From Micromonospora eburnea (lineage in GTDB: Bacteria > Actinomycetota > Actinomycetes > Mycobacteriales > Micromonosporaceae): a stretch of DNA of 64,000 bases. Of this stretch, positions 16,203-24,898 are shown piece after piece (the first letter of the stretch is position 1; each line of letters starts with the position of its first letter). The stretch lies in the NCBI RefSeq assembly GCF_900090225.1, contig NZ_FMHY01000002.1, positions 6,324,001 through 6,388,000 on the forward strand, in the 5' to 3' direction. The notes beneath the pieces were generated by a model. The model had not been told where the DNA came from, did no database searches, and saw only the letters and a list, made by a program, of their open reading frames with translations. A program made the position numbers and the translations under genes.

Positions 16203-17126
16203 TCACCTGCCCCGGCACCCGGTTGCCAGGGCCGCCACCCCGGTCATCGGCAGGTCGCTGACCTGCTCCGATGCGAACCAGGCGGCCCGGGCGGTGGAGC
16301 CGCCCGCGAGTTCGGTCACCACCGCCTCGGTCGGGGCGTCGACGCGTACCCGGTAGATCACCCGGACGCCGTGCCAGTCCAGCGGTCGCCCCTCCGGGCC
16401 GAGCGCGGCGGGATTGTGCAGGTTGTCCACGGCCAGCAGGTCGACCACCCGGCCGAGCTGGCCGGCCTCCTCCACCAGCTCGCGCAGCAGCCCGGCCGCC
16501 GGCTGCTCGCCGTGATCGGTGCCACCGCCAGGCAGGTGCCAGAGCCCGGCCCCCGGATACCCGTCGGCGATCATGGTGAGCAGCACCCGCCCGACCGGAT
16601 CGGTGACCATCCCGTACGCGGCGAAGCGCTGCCGGCGGTCGACGGCGGCCGGGGCGGGCGGCAGGGCCCGGGGCAGGTCGGCCGGCAGGGGGAGGACGGG
16701 AATGCCGAGCAGCTCGGCGGTGAACGGCATCAGCCGCAGGCCGGCCGCCTCGTCCGGCGTGAACCAGCCCAGTTCGTCGCTGCCCCCGGCCGGCTCGGGG
16801 CGGAGCGCGCCGCCACGCGCCTCGACGTCGAAGACCAGCCGGTCGGTGTGCACCGCGACGCCCGCGTCCCGGAAGACGGCCACGTCCGCGACGGCGGCCC
16901 GGATCGCGGCCACCGCGACGGCGAGCCCGGTCTCCTCGGCGAACTCGCGTACCACGGCATGCTCCGGGTGCTCCGCGTGCTCGATGCCGCCACCGGGCAG
17001 CTGCCACACCCCCGGGTACGGGCACCCGGCCGACCCGCGGGCCAGCAGCACCCGCCCGCGCTCGTCCCGCAGCACTCCGTACGCCCCGATCCGCCGCCGC
17101 TCCTCCACCAGCCCGCCTCCGCTCAC
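16203..17126 (-). CDS. Tandem-domain Nudix hydrolase
   Basis: A 307-residue protein with two Nudix domains in one chain. Each contains a complete Nudix box (G-x5-E-x7-REUxEExGU): one ends REFAEETGL near residue 68, the second ends RELVEEAGQ near residue 222. Nudix enzymes hydrolyse nucleoside diphosphates linked to another group; the substrate cannot be read from sequence. The GTG start at 17126 follows GGGGTGA. A paralog of the same design lies immediately upstream (17208-18155) with roughly half of residues alike by eye, so the pair arose by tandem duplication. An inverted repeat lies between them. Confidence 0.85.
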   Translation of the reverse strand: MSGGGLVEERRRIGAYGVLRDERGRVLLARGSAGCPYPGVWQLPGGGIEHAEHPEHAVVREFAEETGLAVAVAAIRAAVADVAVFRDAGVAVHTDRLVFDVEARGGALRPEPAGGSDELGWFTPDEAAGLRLMPFTAELLGIPVLPLPADLPRALPPAPAAVDRRQRFAAYGMVTDPVGRVLLTMIADGYPGAGLWHLPGGGTDHGEQPAAGLLRELVEEAGQLGRVVDLLAVDNLHNPAALGPEGRPLDWHGVRVIYRVRVDAPTEAVVTELAGGSTARAAWFASEQVSDLPMTGVAALATGCRGR

Positions 17127-17136
17127 TCACCCCGTC

Positions 17137-17186
17137 GATCATGAGGTTAGCGGCACCGGGACGGTCATACCGCCGACCTCATGATC
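17137..17186. repeat. GATCATG-type inverted repeat
   Basis: Arms GATCATGAGGT (17137-17147) and ACCTCATGATC (17176-17186) are perfectly complementary, extend by about 4 further pairs after one mismatch, and enclose a 28-nt loop that can pair internally. It lies between two co-directional Nudix genes. A relative with the same GATCATG core occurs at 26322-26392. Such dispersed hairpins probably act as terminators or mRNA stabilisers. Confidence 0.65.
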
Positions 17187-17207
17187 AACGGACGGGCGGG
17201 CGAGGGG

Positions 17208-18155
17208 TCAGATGAGTTGGGCGGCCTGGACGGCTTCGGCCGTCACCTCGGTCAGGCGGTCGGTGGGGAGGGCGCCGAGCTCCTCCCGGCGGAACCAGCG
17301 GGCCTCGCAGGTGGAGCCGCCGACGTCCGCCACCGTGGGCGGGGCCGGCTGGTCGACGACCACCCGGTAGAAGGCGCGTACGCCGTGCCAGTCGATCGGA
17401 TAGCCCTCCGGACCGAGCGAGGCGGCGTCCCGGTGGCTGGCCACGCCGAGCAGCTCGACCAGGCGGCCGGTCTGCCCGGTCTCCTCGACCAGCTCACGGA
17501 TCAACGCGGCGCCCGGCTGCTCGCCGTAGTCGGTGCCGCCACCGGGCAGGTGCCAGCACCCGGCGCCCGGATAGCCGTCGGAGACCCGGGTGAGCAGCAC
17601 CCGCTCCTCCGGGTCGGTCACCACCGCGTACGCGGCGAAGCGCTGCGCCCGGTGCAGCCCGTCCGGGCCGGGGACCGCGTAGAACGAGGGGAACTCCGGG
17701 ACCTCTTCCGGCACCACGTCGGCGGTGGCGGAGGGCAGGCCCAGGGCGCGCGCGGTGAACGACCGCAGCGGCAGTTCCCGGGCCTCGTCCAGGCTGACCC
17801 AGCGTGCCAGGTCGGTCGGGCGGTCCACCCGGTCGGTGAGCGTCCCGCCGCGCACCGAGACCGTGTAGAGCAGGCGATCGGTGTGGATGGTGATGCCGCG
17901 CTCGGGCAGCGCCCGCATGTCGGCGATCACGTCCTGAAGGCCGGAGACCGCCACCGAGAGGCCGGTCTCCGCCGCGGTCTCCCGGACGACGGTGTGGTTC
18001 GGGTCCTCACCGTGGTCGACCGCCCCGCCCGGCAGGGACCAGGTGCCGGGTGTGCCGGAGCGCCCCGATGCGCGAACCAGCAACACTCGGTCGTCTGAAT
18101 CGGCACAAACTGCGTATGCCGCGATCCTGCGCAGCGGCTCCAGCGAGGTGGTCAC
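17208..18155 (-). CDS. Tandem-domain Nudix hydrolase (paralog)
   Basis: A 315-residue double-Nudix protein, paralog of the next gene downstream. The first domain has a Nudix box ending RETAAETGL, in which one of the two adjacent metal-binding glutamates is Ala; this domain may be inactive or altered. The second domain is intact (RELVEETGQ near residue 238). The frame runs on upstream to 18536, but GTG 18155 is chosen: homology to the paralog starts at once (RRIAAYAVCADSDDRVLLVRA) and the upstream part looks non-coding. The region before it is divergent to a small PspC gene. Confidence 0.85.
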   Translation of the reverse strand: MTTSLEPLRRIAAYAVCADSDDRVLLVRASGRSGTPGTWSLPGGAVDHGEDPNHTVVRETAAETGLSVAVSGLQDVIADMRALPERGITIHTDRLLYTVSVRGGTLTDRVDRPTDLARWVSLDEARELPLRSFTARALGLPSATADVVPEEVPEFPSFYAVPGPDGLHRAQRFAAYAVVTDPEERVLLTRVSDGYPGAGCWHLPGGGTDYGEQPGAALIRELVEETGQTGRLVELLGVASHRDAASLGPEGYPIDWHGVRAFYRVVVDQPAPPTVADVGGSTCEARWFRREELGALPTDRLTEVTAEAVQAAQLI

Positions 18156-18224
18156 GGGAGGAAATTCTCCCCCGGTGCGGTTACCGCCATCGAAAAGAGT
18201 CGGATTCCTGACTCTTGGCTGGCG

Positions 18225-18244
18225 TCTCAGGGATCGGTCAGGGT
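18225..18244 (+). promoter_or_regulatory. TCAGGG direct-repeat element upstream of the second PspC gene
   Basis: The element is TCTCAGGG, 5 variable bases, TCAGGGT, identical in the conserved bases and spacing to the one at 10854-10873. It lies 55 nt before ATG 18300. It indicates co-regulation of the two PspC genes, probably by the LuxR-type regulator encoded at 8791-9477. Confidence 0.55.
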
Positions 18245-18299
18245 ATGACTCCGGGCGGTCACCGAGGCCCCGGCCGGCCCGACGCGGGACTGTTGAGGC

Positions 18300-18689
18300 A
18301 TGACCTACCCCAGCACCCCTCAGGCCCCGTACAAGCAACTCCGCCGGCCCGTCACCGACCGTATGGTCGCCGGTGTGTCCAGCGGCCTCGGCCGCTACTT
18401 CGCGGTCGATCCCACCCTGGTCCGGGTCGGCTTCGCCATCGCCACCATCTTCACCGGTGGGCTCGCCGCGCTGGCGTACCTGGTCATGTGGTTCCTGATG
18501 CCCGAGGAGCCGAGCGGCGCACCCGCGTGGCCGCACCCGCCCGGCACCACCCCCGGCTGGCCCCCGGTCCCGCCGACCGCGCCGATGCCGCAGCCGGCGG
18601 CCACCCAGCCGGGACCGACCCCGCCGGCCACGCCCACGGCGGAGGCCGGGCCGGCGGCTCAGCCGCCGACCCCGCCCGCGGCGGCCTGA
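18300..18689 (+). CDS. Small PspC-domain membrane protein
   Basis: A 129-residue protein. A PspC domain fills residues about 12-70 (LRRPVTDRMVAGVSSGLGRY, then a membrane hairpin ending LVMWFLMPEEP). A Pro/Ala/Thr-rich tail of about 60 residues ends in PPAAA. PspC proteins sense or transmit membrane stress; in actinobacteria they often accompany LuxR-type two-component systems. The upstream direct repeat links this gene to the PspC operon 7 kb away. It converges on guaA with only 7 nt between stop codons. Confidence 0.88.
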   Translation: MTYPSTPQAPYKQLRRPVTDRMVAGVSSGLGRYFAVDPTLVRVGFAIATIFTGGLAALAYLVMWFLMPEEPSGAPAWPHPPGTTPGWPPVPPTAPMPQPAATQPGPTPPATPTAEAGPAAQPPTPPAAA

Positions 18690-18696
18690 GCCGGGA

Positions 18697-20250
<1,554 letters not shown>

Positions 20251-20331
20251 GCGCAGCAAGCCTACCGACAGTCACCGGAGGTCCGGGCGCGCCCCGGCCG
20301 GGTTGTGCCGTGAGGTGGATGACAGGCCCTC

Positions 20332-22026
20332 CTAACGCAGCGCGGCGGGGGCGTGCCCGGGGACGGCGGGATGGCGCGGGGCGACCGGGGCCAGGCGCCG
20401 GTACGCCGACCCGAGCGGCGGGCGTGGGTCCTTCTCGCCCCGATTGGGCCAGTACGACATGGCCCGCTCGGCCTGGGCGGTGATGGTCAGCGACGGGTTG
20501 ACCCCGAGGTTGGCCGACACCGCCGCGCCGTCCACCACGTGCAGCCCCGGGTGCCCGTAGACCCGGTGGTACGGGTCGATCACCCCGCGCTCCGGGGTGG
20601 CCCCGATCACCGCGCCGCCGAGGATGTGCGCGGTCATCGGGATGTTGAACGGCTCGGTGAGCGCGCCGCCCGGCGTACCGCCGATCTCCTCGGCGAGCAG
20701 CCGGGCGGCCTGGTTGCCGGCCGGAATCCAGGTCGGGCTGGGCACGCCGTGCCCGGGGCCGGAGACCAGCCGCCGACCGAACACGCCCCGCCGGAGCCGG
20801 GTGGTGAGCGAGTTGTCCACCGACTGCATGACCAGGGCGATCACGGTCCGCTCGGACCAGCCGCGGACGGAGAGCATCCGGGCCGCGAGCCCGGGCTGCC
20901 GGAGGATGCTGCCCAGCCAGCGCCAGGCCCGGTGCGGGCCGCCGTCGACCAGCAGCGACTGGAGCAGGCCCATCGCGTTCGAGCCCCGGCCGTAACGGAC
21001 CGGCTCGATGTGGGTCTGCGGATCCGGGTGGAAGGAGCTGGTGATCGCCACCCCCTCGGTGAGGTCGAGCCCGCGCCGCCGGGCCTGACGGGGGGCGACC
21101 GAGGCGCCGAGGATCGCCTCCGAGTTGGTCCGGGTCAGCTCGCCGAGCCGGGGCGACAGCCCGGGCAGCGCACCGGTGGCCCGCATCTCGTGCAGCAGCC
21201 GTTGGGTGCCCAGCGCACCGGCCGCGAAGACCACCTGGTCGGCGTGGATCACCTGGCGCCGCCGGCGCAGCCAGGCTCCGGTGCGTTCGGTGTGCACCGC
21301 GTACCCGCCGTCGGTAGCCGGCCGTACCGCGGTCACCGTGGTCAGCGGATGCACCCGGGCACCCAGCCGCTCGGCCAGCCAGAGGTAGTTCTTGACCAGG
21401 GTGTTCTTCGCGCCGTACCGGCAACCGGTCATGCACGAGCCGCAGTGGGTGCACCCGGCGCGGTCCGGCCCGGCCCCGCCGAAGTACGGGTCGGCCACCC
21501 GCTCGCCGGGCCGGCCGATGTGCACGCCAACCGGGGTGGCGTGGAAGGTGTGCCCCACCCCCATCCGCTCGGCCACCGCCCGCATCGCCCGGTCCGCGCC
21601 GGTGACGATCGGGTACGTGGTGACGCCGAGCATCCGCTTCGCCTGGTCGTAGTGGCGGGCCAGTTCGTCGCGCCAGTCGGTGATGTCCCGCCACTGCGGG
21701 TCGGCGTAGAACGCGTCGAGGGGCTCGTAGAGGGTGTTCGCGTAGACCAGGGAGCCACCGCCCACCCCCGCCCCGGAGAGCACCAGGACACCGCCGCCCG
21801 CCTGCCGGTCGGCCGAGCGCAGCAGGTCGATCCGCTGGAGGCCGTAACAGCCGAGCCTCGGGGCCCACAGGAAGCGCCGGACCCGCCAGGACGTCTCCGG
21901 AAACTCGTCGTCGGCGAAACGCCGGCCGGCCTCCAGAACGCCGACGGTGTAGCCCTTCTCGGCCAGGCGGAGCGCGGTGACACTGCCACCGAAGCCGGAC
22001 CCGACGACGACCACGTCGTACCGCAT
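20332..22026 (-). CDS. GMC-family oxidoreductase (cholesterol oxidase ChoD-like)
   Basis: FAD-dependent oxidoreductase of 564 residues. The N-terminal dinucleotide-binding motif is VVVGSGFGGSVTALRLAEKG (residues 5-24) and the FAD loop is GAGVGGGSLVYANTL. A four-cysteine motif, CTHCGSCMTGC, is near residue 200. The C-terminal GMC motif includes HVVDGAAVSANLGVNPSLTI. The position next to guaB3/guaB matches Rv3409c (choD) of Mycobacterium; steroid oxidation by that group is disputed, so the substrate is open. The frame extends to 22968 without family similarity; ATG 22026 starts exactly at the family N-terminus and has TAATGA 7 nt before it. Confidence 0.88.
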   Translation of the reverse strand: MRYDVVVVGSGFGGSVTALRLAEKGYTVGVLEAGRRFADDEFPETSWRVRRFLWAPRLGCYGLQRIDLLRSADRQAGGGVLVLSGAGVGGGSLVYANTLYEPLDAFYADPQWRDITDWRDELARHYDQAKRMLGVTTYPIVTGADRAMRAVAERMGVGHTFHATPVGVHIGRPGERVADPYFGGAGPDRAGCTHCGSCMTGCRYGAKNTLVKNYLWLAERLGARVHPLTTVTAVRPATDGGYAVHTERTGAWLRRRRQVIHADQVVFAAGALGTQRLLHEMRATGALPGLSPRLGELTRTNSEAILGASVAPRQARRRGLDLTEGVAITSSFHPDPQTHIEPVRYGRGSNAMGLLQSLLVDGGPHRAWRWLGSILRQPGLAARMLSVRGWSERTVIALVMQSVDNSLTTRLRRGVFGRRLVSGPGHGVPSPTWIPAGNQAARLLAEEIGGTPGGALTEPFNIPMTAHILGGAVIGATPERGVIDPYHRVYGHPGLHVVDGAAVSANLGVNPSLTITAQAERAMSYWPNRGEKDPRPPLGSAYRRLAPVAPRHPAVPGHAPAALR

Positions 22027-22173
22027 GAACGCATCATTACCGATGAGTAGCCATAGCGCCAGCAAGAGATTTTCACGGATCATCCAGAGCGCTCGACGAT
22101 GCGGGGACCGGGCGGGCGAACGCCCGGCGCCCCCGTGACACGGTCGAGCGACACCCGGGGGAAGGGGCCCACG

Positions 22174-23292
22174 ATGACCGGCGCGAGGCCGAGACGACGG
22201 TGGCTGCTGGGGCTGGCCGCCCTGGTCGCCGTACTGCTGGTCGCCGCCGGCGCGGTAGTGCTCGCCCGGCTGGCCTCCCAACCGGGCCCCGAGGGGTCCC
22301 CGGGCCCGGTCGCCGCACCCACCTCGCCCACCGGCGCGCCCACCCCGACCCCGGCCAGCCCCACCCCGCCGCCGGGGGCCGACCTCACCGGTCCGCTGAA
22401 CCTGCTGCTGGTCGGGGTGGACACCCGGGTCAGCGTGCCGGGCTGGGAGCCGCACGCCGACGCGGTGCTGGTGCTGCACGTGCCGGCCGGGCTGGACCGC
22501 GCGTACCTCTTCTCCCTGCCCCGCGACCTGGTGGTGGACATCCCGGCCTACCCGAAGGCCGGCTACCCGGGCGGCCGGACCAAGCTGACCCACGCGATGA
22601 GCTACGGCAGCCGGGTGCCCGGCGACAAGGGTCACCCCAGCACGGCCCAGGGGTACGAGCTGTTGCGCACCACGGTCAGCAAGTACACCGGCCTGCGCAT
22701 CGACGCGGGCGCGGTGATCACCTTCGGCGGCTTCGACAAGCTGGTCGACACCCTCGGCGGCGTGGACCTCTACGTCGACCAGCGGGTCGCCTCGATCCAC
22801 CGCCGTCCCGACGGGCGGATGAGGAACCTGACCGGCAGCACCTACACCGGACCGCAGATGGTCTACGAGAAGGGCAACCGGCACCTGACCGGCTGGCAGG
22901 CGCTGGACTACGCGCGGCAGCGCTACACGGCCGGCGGCGACTACACCCGGCAGCGCCACCAGCAGCAACTGATCCGGGCGCTGGCCCGGAAGATCCTCGA
23001 CCAGGGGCTGGCCCGGGACCCGGCCCAGGTCGAGCAGGTGGCGGACGCCCTCGGCGACACCCTGGTGTACGTCGGTGGCGGACGCCGGCTGGTGGAATTC
23101 GCGTACGCCCTGGGCGGACTCTCCGCGGACGCCTTCGTCCTGGTCGGGCTCCCCGGCGACGCGGTCGGCAGCGGCGGCTCCTACCGGGGCGAGCAGCTCC
23201 TGCCGGTGGGCCGGCAGTTCCTCACCGCCCTACGCGACTCCACCGCCGACACCTTCCTGGCCGCGCACCCGAAGCTGCGCGTGCAGACCTGA
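22174..23292 (+). CDS. LytR-CpsA-Psr (LCP) family protein
   Basis: Predicted phosphotransferase that attaches undecaprenyl-linked glycopolymers to peptidoglycan. The 372-residue protein has a short cytoplasmic N-terminus, one membrane helix (about residues 10-35), a Pro/Thr-rich linker and an LCP domain from about 75. The domain has NLLLVGVDTR, the conserved arginine motif FSLPRDLVVDIP, and DYARQRYTAGGDYTRQRHQQ. ATG 22174 follows a GGAAGGGG box at 6 nt. It is divergent from the GMC oxidoreductase gene, and its stop is 8 nt before a 53-bp dispersed repeat. Confidence 0.9.
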   Translation: MTGARPRRRWLLGLAALVAVLLVAAGAVVLARLASQPGPEGSPGPVAAPTSPTGAPTPTPASPTPPPGADLTGPLNLLLVGVDTRVSVPGWEPHADAVLVLHVPAGLDRAYLFSLPRDLVVDIPAYPKAGYPGGRTKLTHAMSYGSRVPGDKGHPSTAQGYELLRTTVSKYTGLRIDAGAVITFGGFDKLVDTLGGVDLYVDQRVASIHRRPDGRMRNLTGSTYTGPQMVYEKGNRHLTGWQALDYARQRYTAGGDYTRQRHQQQLIRALARKILDQGLARDPAQVEQVADALGDTLVYVGGGRRLVEFAYALGGLSADAFVLVGLPGDAVGSGGSYRGEQLLPVGRQFLTALRDSTADTFLAAHPKLRVQT

Positions 23293-23300
23293 CCCCGCCT

Positions 23301-23353
23301 TGATTGCAGGGGCCCCCTGCTATGCAGCAGGCGTTAACAGGGGGCCCTTCCTT
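23301..23353. repeat. 53-bp dispersed repeat, copy A
   Basis: The reverse complement of this stretch matches 36207-36259 at 48 of 53 positions by hand alignment. Both contain GGAAGGGCCCCCTGTTAACG at one end and the nearly palindromic GCAGGGGGCCCCTGC at the other. This copy sits between the convergent LCP and M1 peptidase genes and overlaps the peptidase stop codon by 2 nt. It can fold and may serve as a terminator. No transposase or clear target duplication is seen. Confidence 0.8.
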
Positions 23354-24815
23354 ACAGCGCCTTGGGGGCGGCAGGGCGGTCGGTGCCGTAGAGCCAGGCG
23401 TCGAAGACCTTGCCGAGCTTCTTGTGCGAGATCCGCTCCGCGTGGGCCACGAACTCGGCCGTGGTGGCGTTGCCGTTCCTCTTCTCCGCCGCCCAGGTCC
23501 GCAGGATGGCGAAGAAGTCGGCGTCCCCGACGGCCACCCGGAGCGCGTGCACGGCCATCCCGCCCCGGTCGTACACCGAGCGGCTGAACAGGTTCGCCAC
23601 CCCCGGTTTCCCCGGCGGCGTACGCCAGACCTGCCCCGTCGCGGTGGCGTACTTCTGCTCGAAGGTGTGCTGCACGGTGGACTGGCCGGTGTGCTCGGCC
23701 CACAGCCACTCGGCGTACGTGGCCAGGCCCTCGTTGAGCCAGATGTCCTGCCACTTCTGCAACGACACGCTGTTGCCGAACCACTGGTGGGCCAGTTCGT
23801 GCGCGACCACCCCGGTGTTGTCGCCCTGGCGGAAGAAGCTGGCCGCGTAGACCGGACGGCTCTGCGCCTCCAGCGCGTACCCGATCCGGTCGTCGGCGAC
23901 CACCACGCCGCCGTACGCCTCGAACGGGTACGGCCCGAAGACGCTCTCCAGGTAGTCGGCGACCTCGGTGGTCCGGGCGATCGACCGGTCCGGGGCGCCC
24001 TCGGCCACCTTCGTGGTGACCGCGCTGTACACCGGCCGTCCCTTGTGTTCCCCAGTGGTCACCCGGAACTTCCCGATCACCACGGTGGTCAGATAGCTGG
24101 CCATCGGGGAGCCCTCCGACCAGGTCCAGGTGGTCCAGTTGCCCTTGGTGGTCCGCCCCTTCGGGACACCGTTGCTGACCGCGGTGAGCCCCTTCGGCAC
24201 GGTGATCTCGAAGTCGTAGGTGGCCTTGTCGGACGGGTGGTCGTTGACCGGGAACCAGGTGCTCGCCGACTCGGGCTGGCCGAGCGCGATCGCCCCGTCC
24301 GAGGTGTGCAGCCAGCCGCCCCCGCCGAGCACGGTGTTGTCCAGCGCCGCCGGCTCGCCGTCGTACCGGATCTCGGCGACGAAGCCGTTGCCGGCGGTGA
24401 GGCCGGTGGCCGGGGTGACGACCAGTTCGTCGTCGGTGCGCGCGTGGCTGGCCCGGGCCCCGTTCACGGTGACCGACCGCACGGTCAGCCCGGCCAGGTC
24501 CAGGTTGAACGCGGAGAGGTCACCGGTCGCGGTGGCCCGCAGCGTGGTGGTGCCGGTGAGCCGGTTCTTCCCCGGGTCGTAGCGGATCTGGACGGTGTAG
24601 TGGGCGACGTCGTAGCCGCCGTTGCCGTAGCTCGGGAAGTACGGGTCGCCGGCCCCGGCCGCGCCGGGCGCGAAGCTCCGGGTGCTGATCGGCGTGGGCT
24701 GCGTCGTCCCCGGGTCGGGTCGCTCCACGCCGGTCGAGCCGCAGCCGGCGAGCAGCAGCGTGCCGGAGACCAGCAGCCCCAGCCGTCGTCGTCCGCCTCG
24801 CAGCGCCAGCACCAT
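23352..24815 (-). CDS. M1-family metallopeptidase, lipoprotein
   Basis: Predicted surface-anchored zinc aminopeptidase of 487 residues. It has a signal peptide with lipobox LLAGC at about residues 21-25, a Thr/Pro-rich linker, then an M1 N-terminal beta domain. The catalytic domain holds the zinc motif HELAHQWFGNSVS and the third ligand in WLNEGLATYAEW. The exopeptidase GxMEN motif is replaced by YALEAQSRPVY, as is common in this bacterial subgroup. Neither a substrate nor strict aminopeptidase activity can be claimed. Its tandem paralog lies 83 nt upstream. Confidence 0.9.
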   Translation of the reverse strand: MVLALRGGRRRLGLLVSGTLLLAGCGSTGVERPDPGTTQPTPISTRSFAPGAAGAGDPYFPSYGNGGYDVAHYTVQIRYDPGKNRLTGTTTLRATATGDLSAFNLDLAGLTVRSVTVNGARASHARTDDELVVTPATGLTAGNGFVAEIRYDGEPAALDNTVLGGGGWLHTSDGAIALGQPESASTWFPVNDHPSDKATYDFEITVPKGLTAVSNGVPKGRTTKGNWTTWTWSEGSPMASYLTTVVIGKFRVTTGEHKGRPVYSAVTTKVAEGAPDRSIARTTEVADYLESVFGPYPFEAYGGVVVADDRIGYALEAQSRPVYAASFFRQGDNTGVVAHELAHQWFGNSVSLQKWQDIWLNEGLATYAEWLWAEHTGQSTVQHTFEQKYATATGQVWRTPPGKPGVANLFSRSVYDRGGMAVHALRVAVGDADFFAILRTWAAEKRNGNATTAEFVAHAERISHKKLGKVFDAWLYGTDRPAAPKAL

Positions 24816-24898
24816 CGCCTCGACCCCTCCTCGGGCACGACCGTCGCGGCCCGGCCGCTCCGCCCGCGGCAGCCTACCGAGAAACGATCACGTGCGCG

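Noticed and set aside
18156-18536. N-terminal extension of the second double-Nudix protein
   Set aside because: It runs through the PspC promoter element and the PspC gene on the other strand; the paralog has no such extension.
22027-22968. N-terminal extension of the GMC oxidoreductase to 878 residues
   Set aside because: The extension overlaps the divergent LCP gene and has no homology. The family N-terminus begins exactly at ATG 22026.
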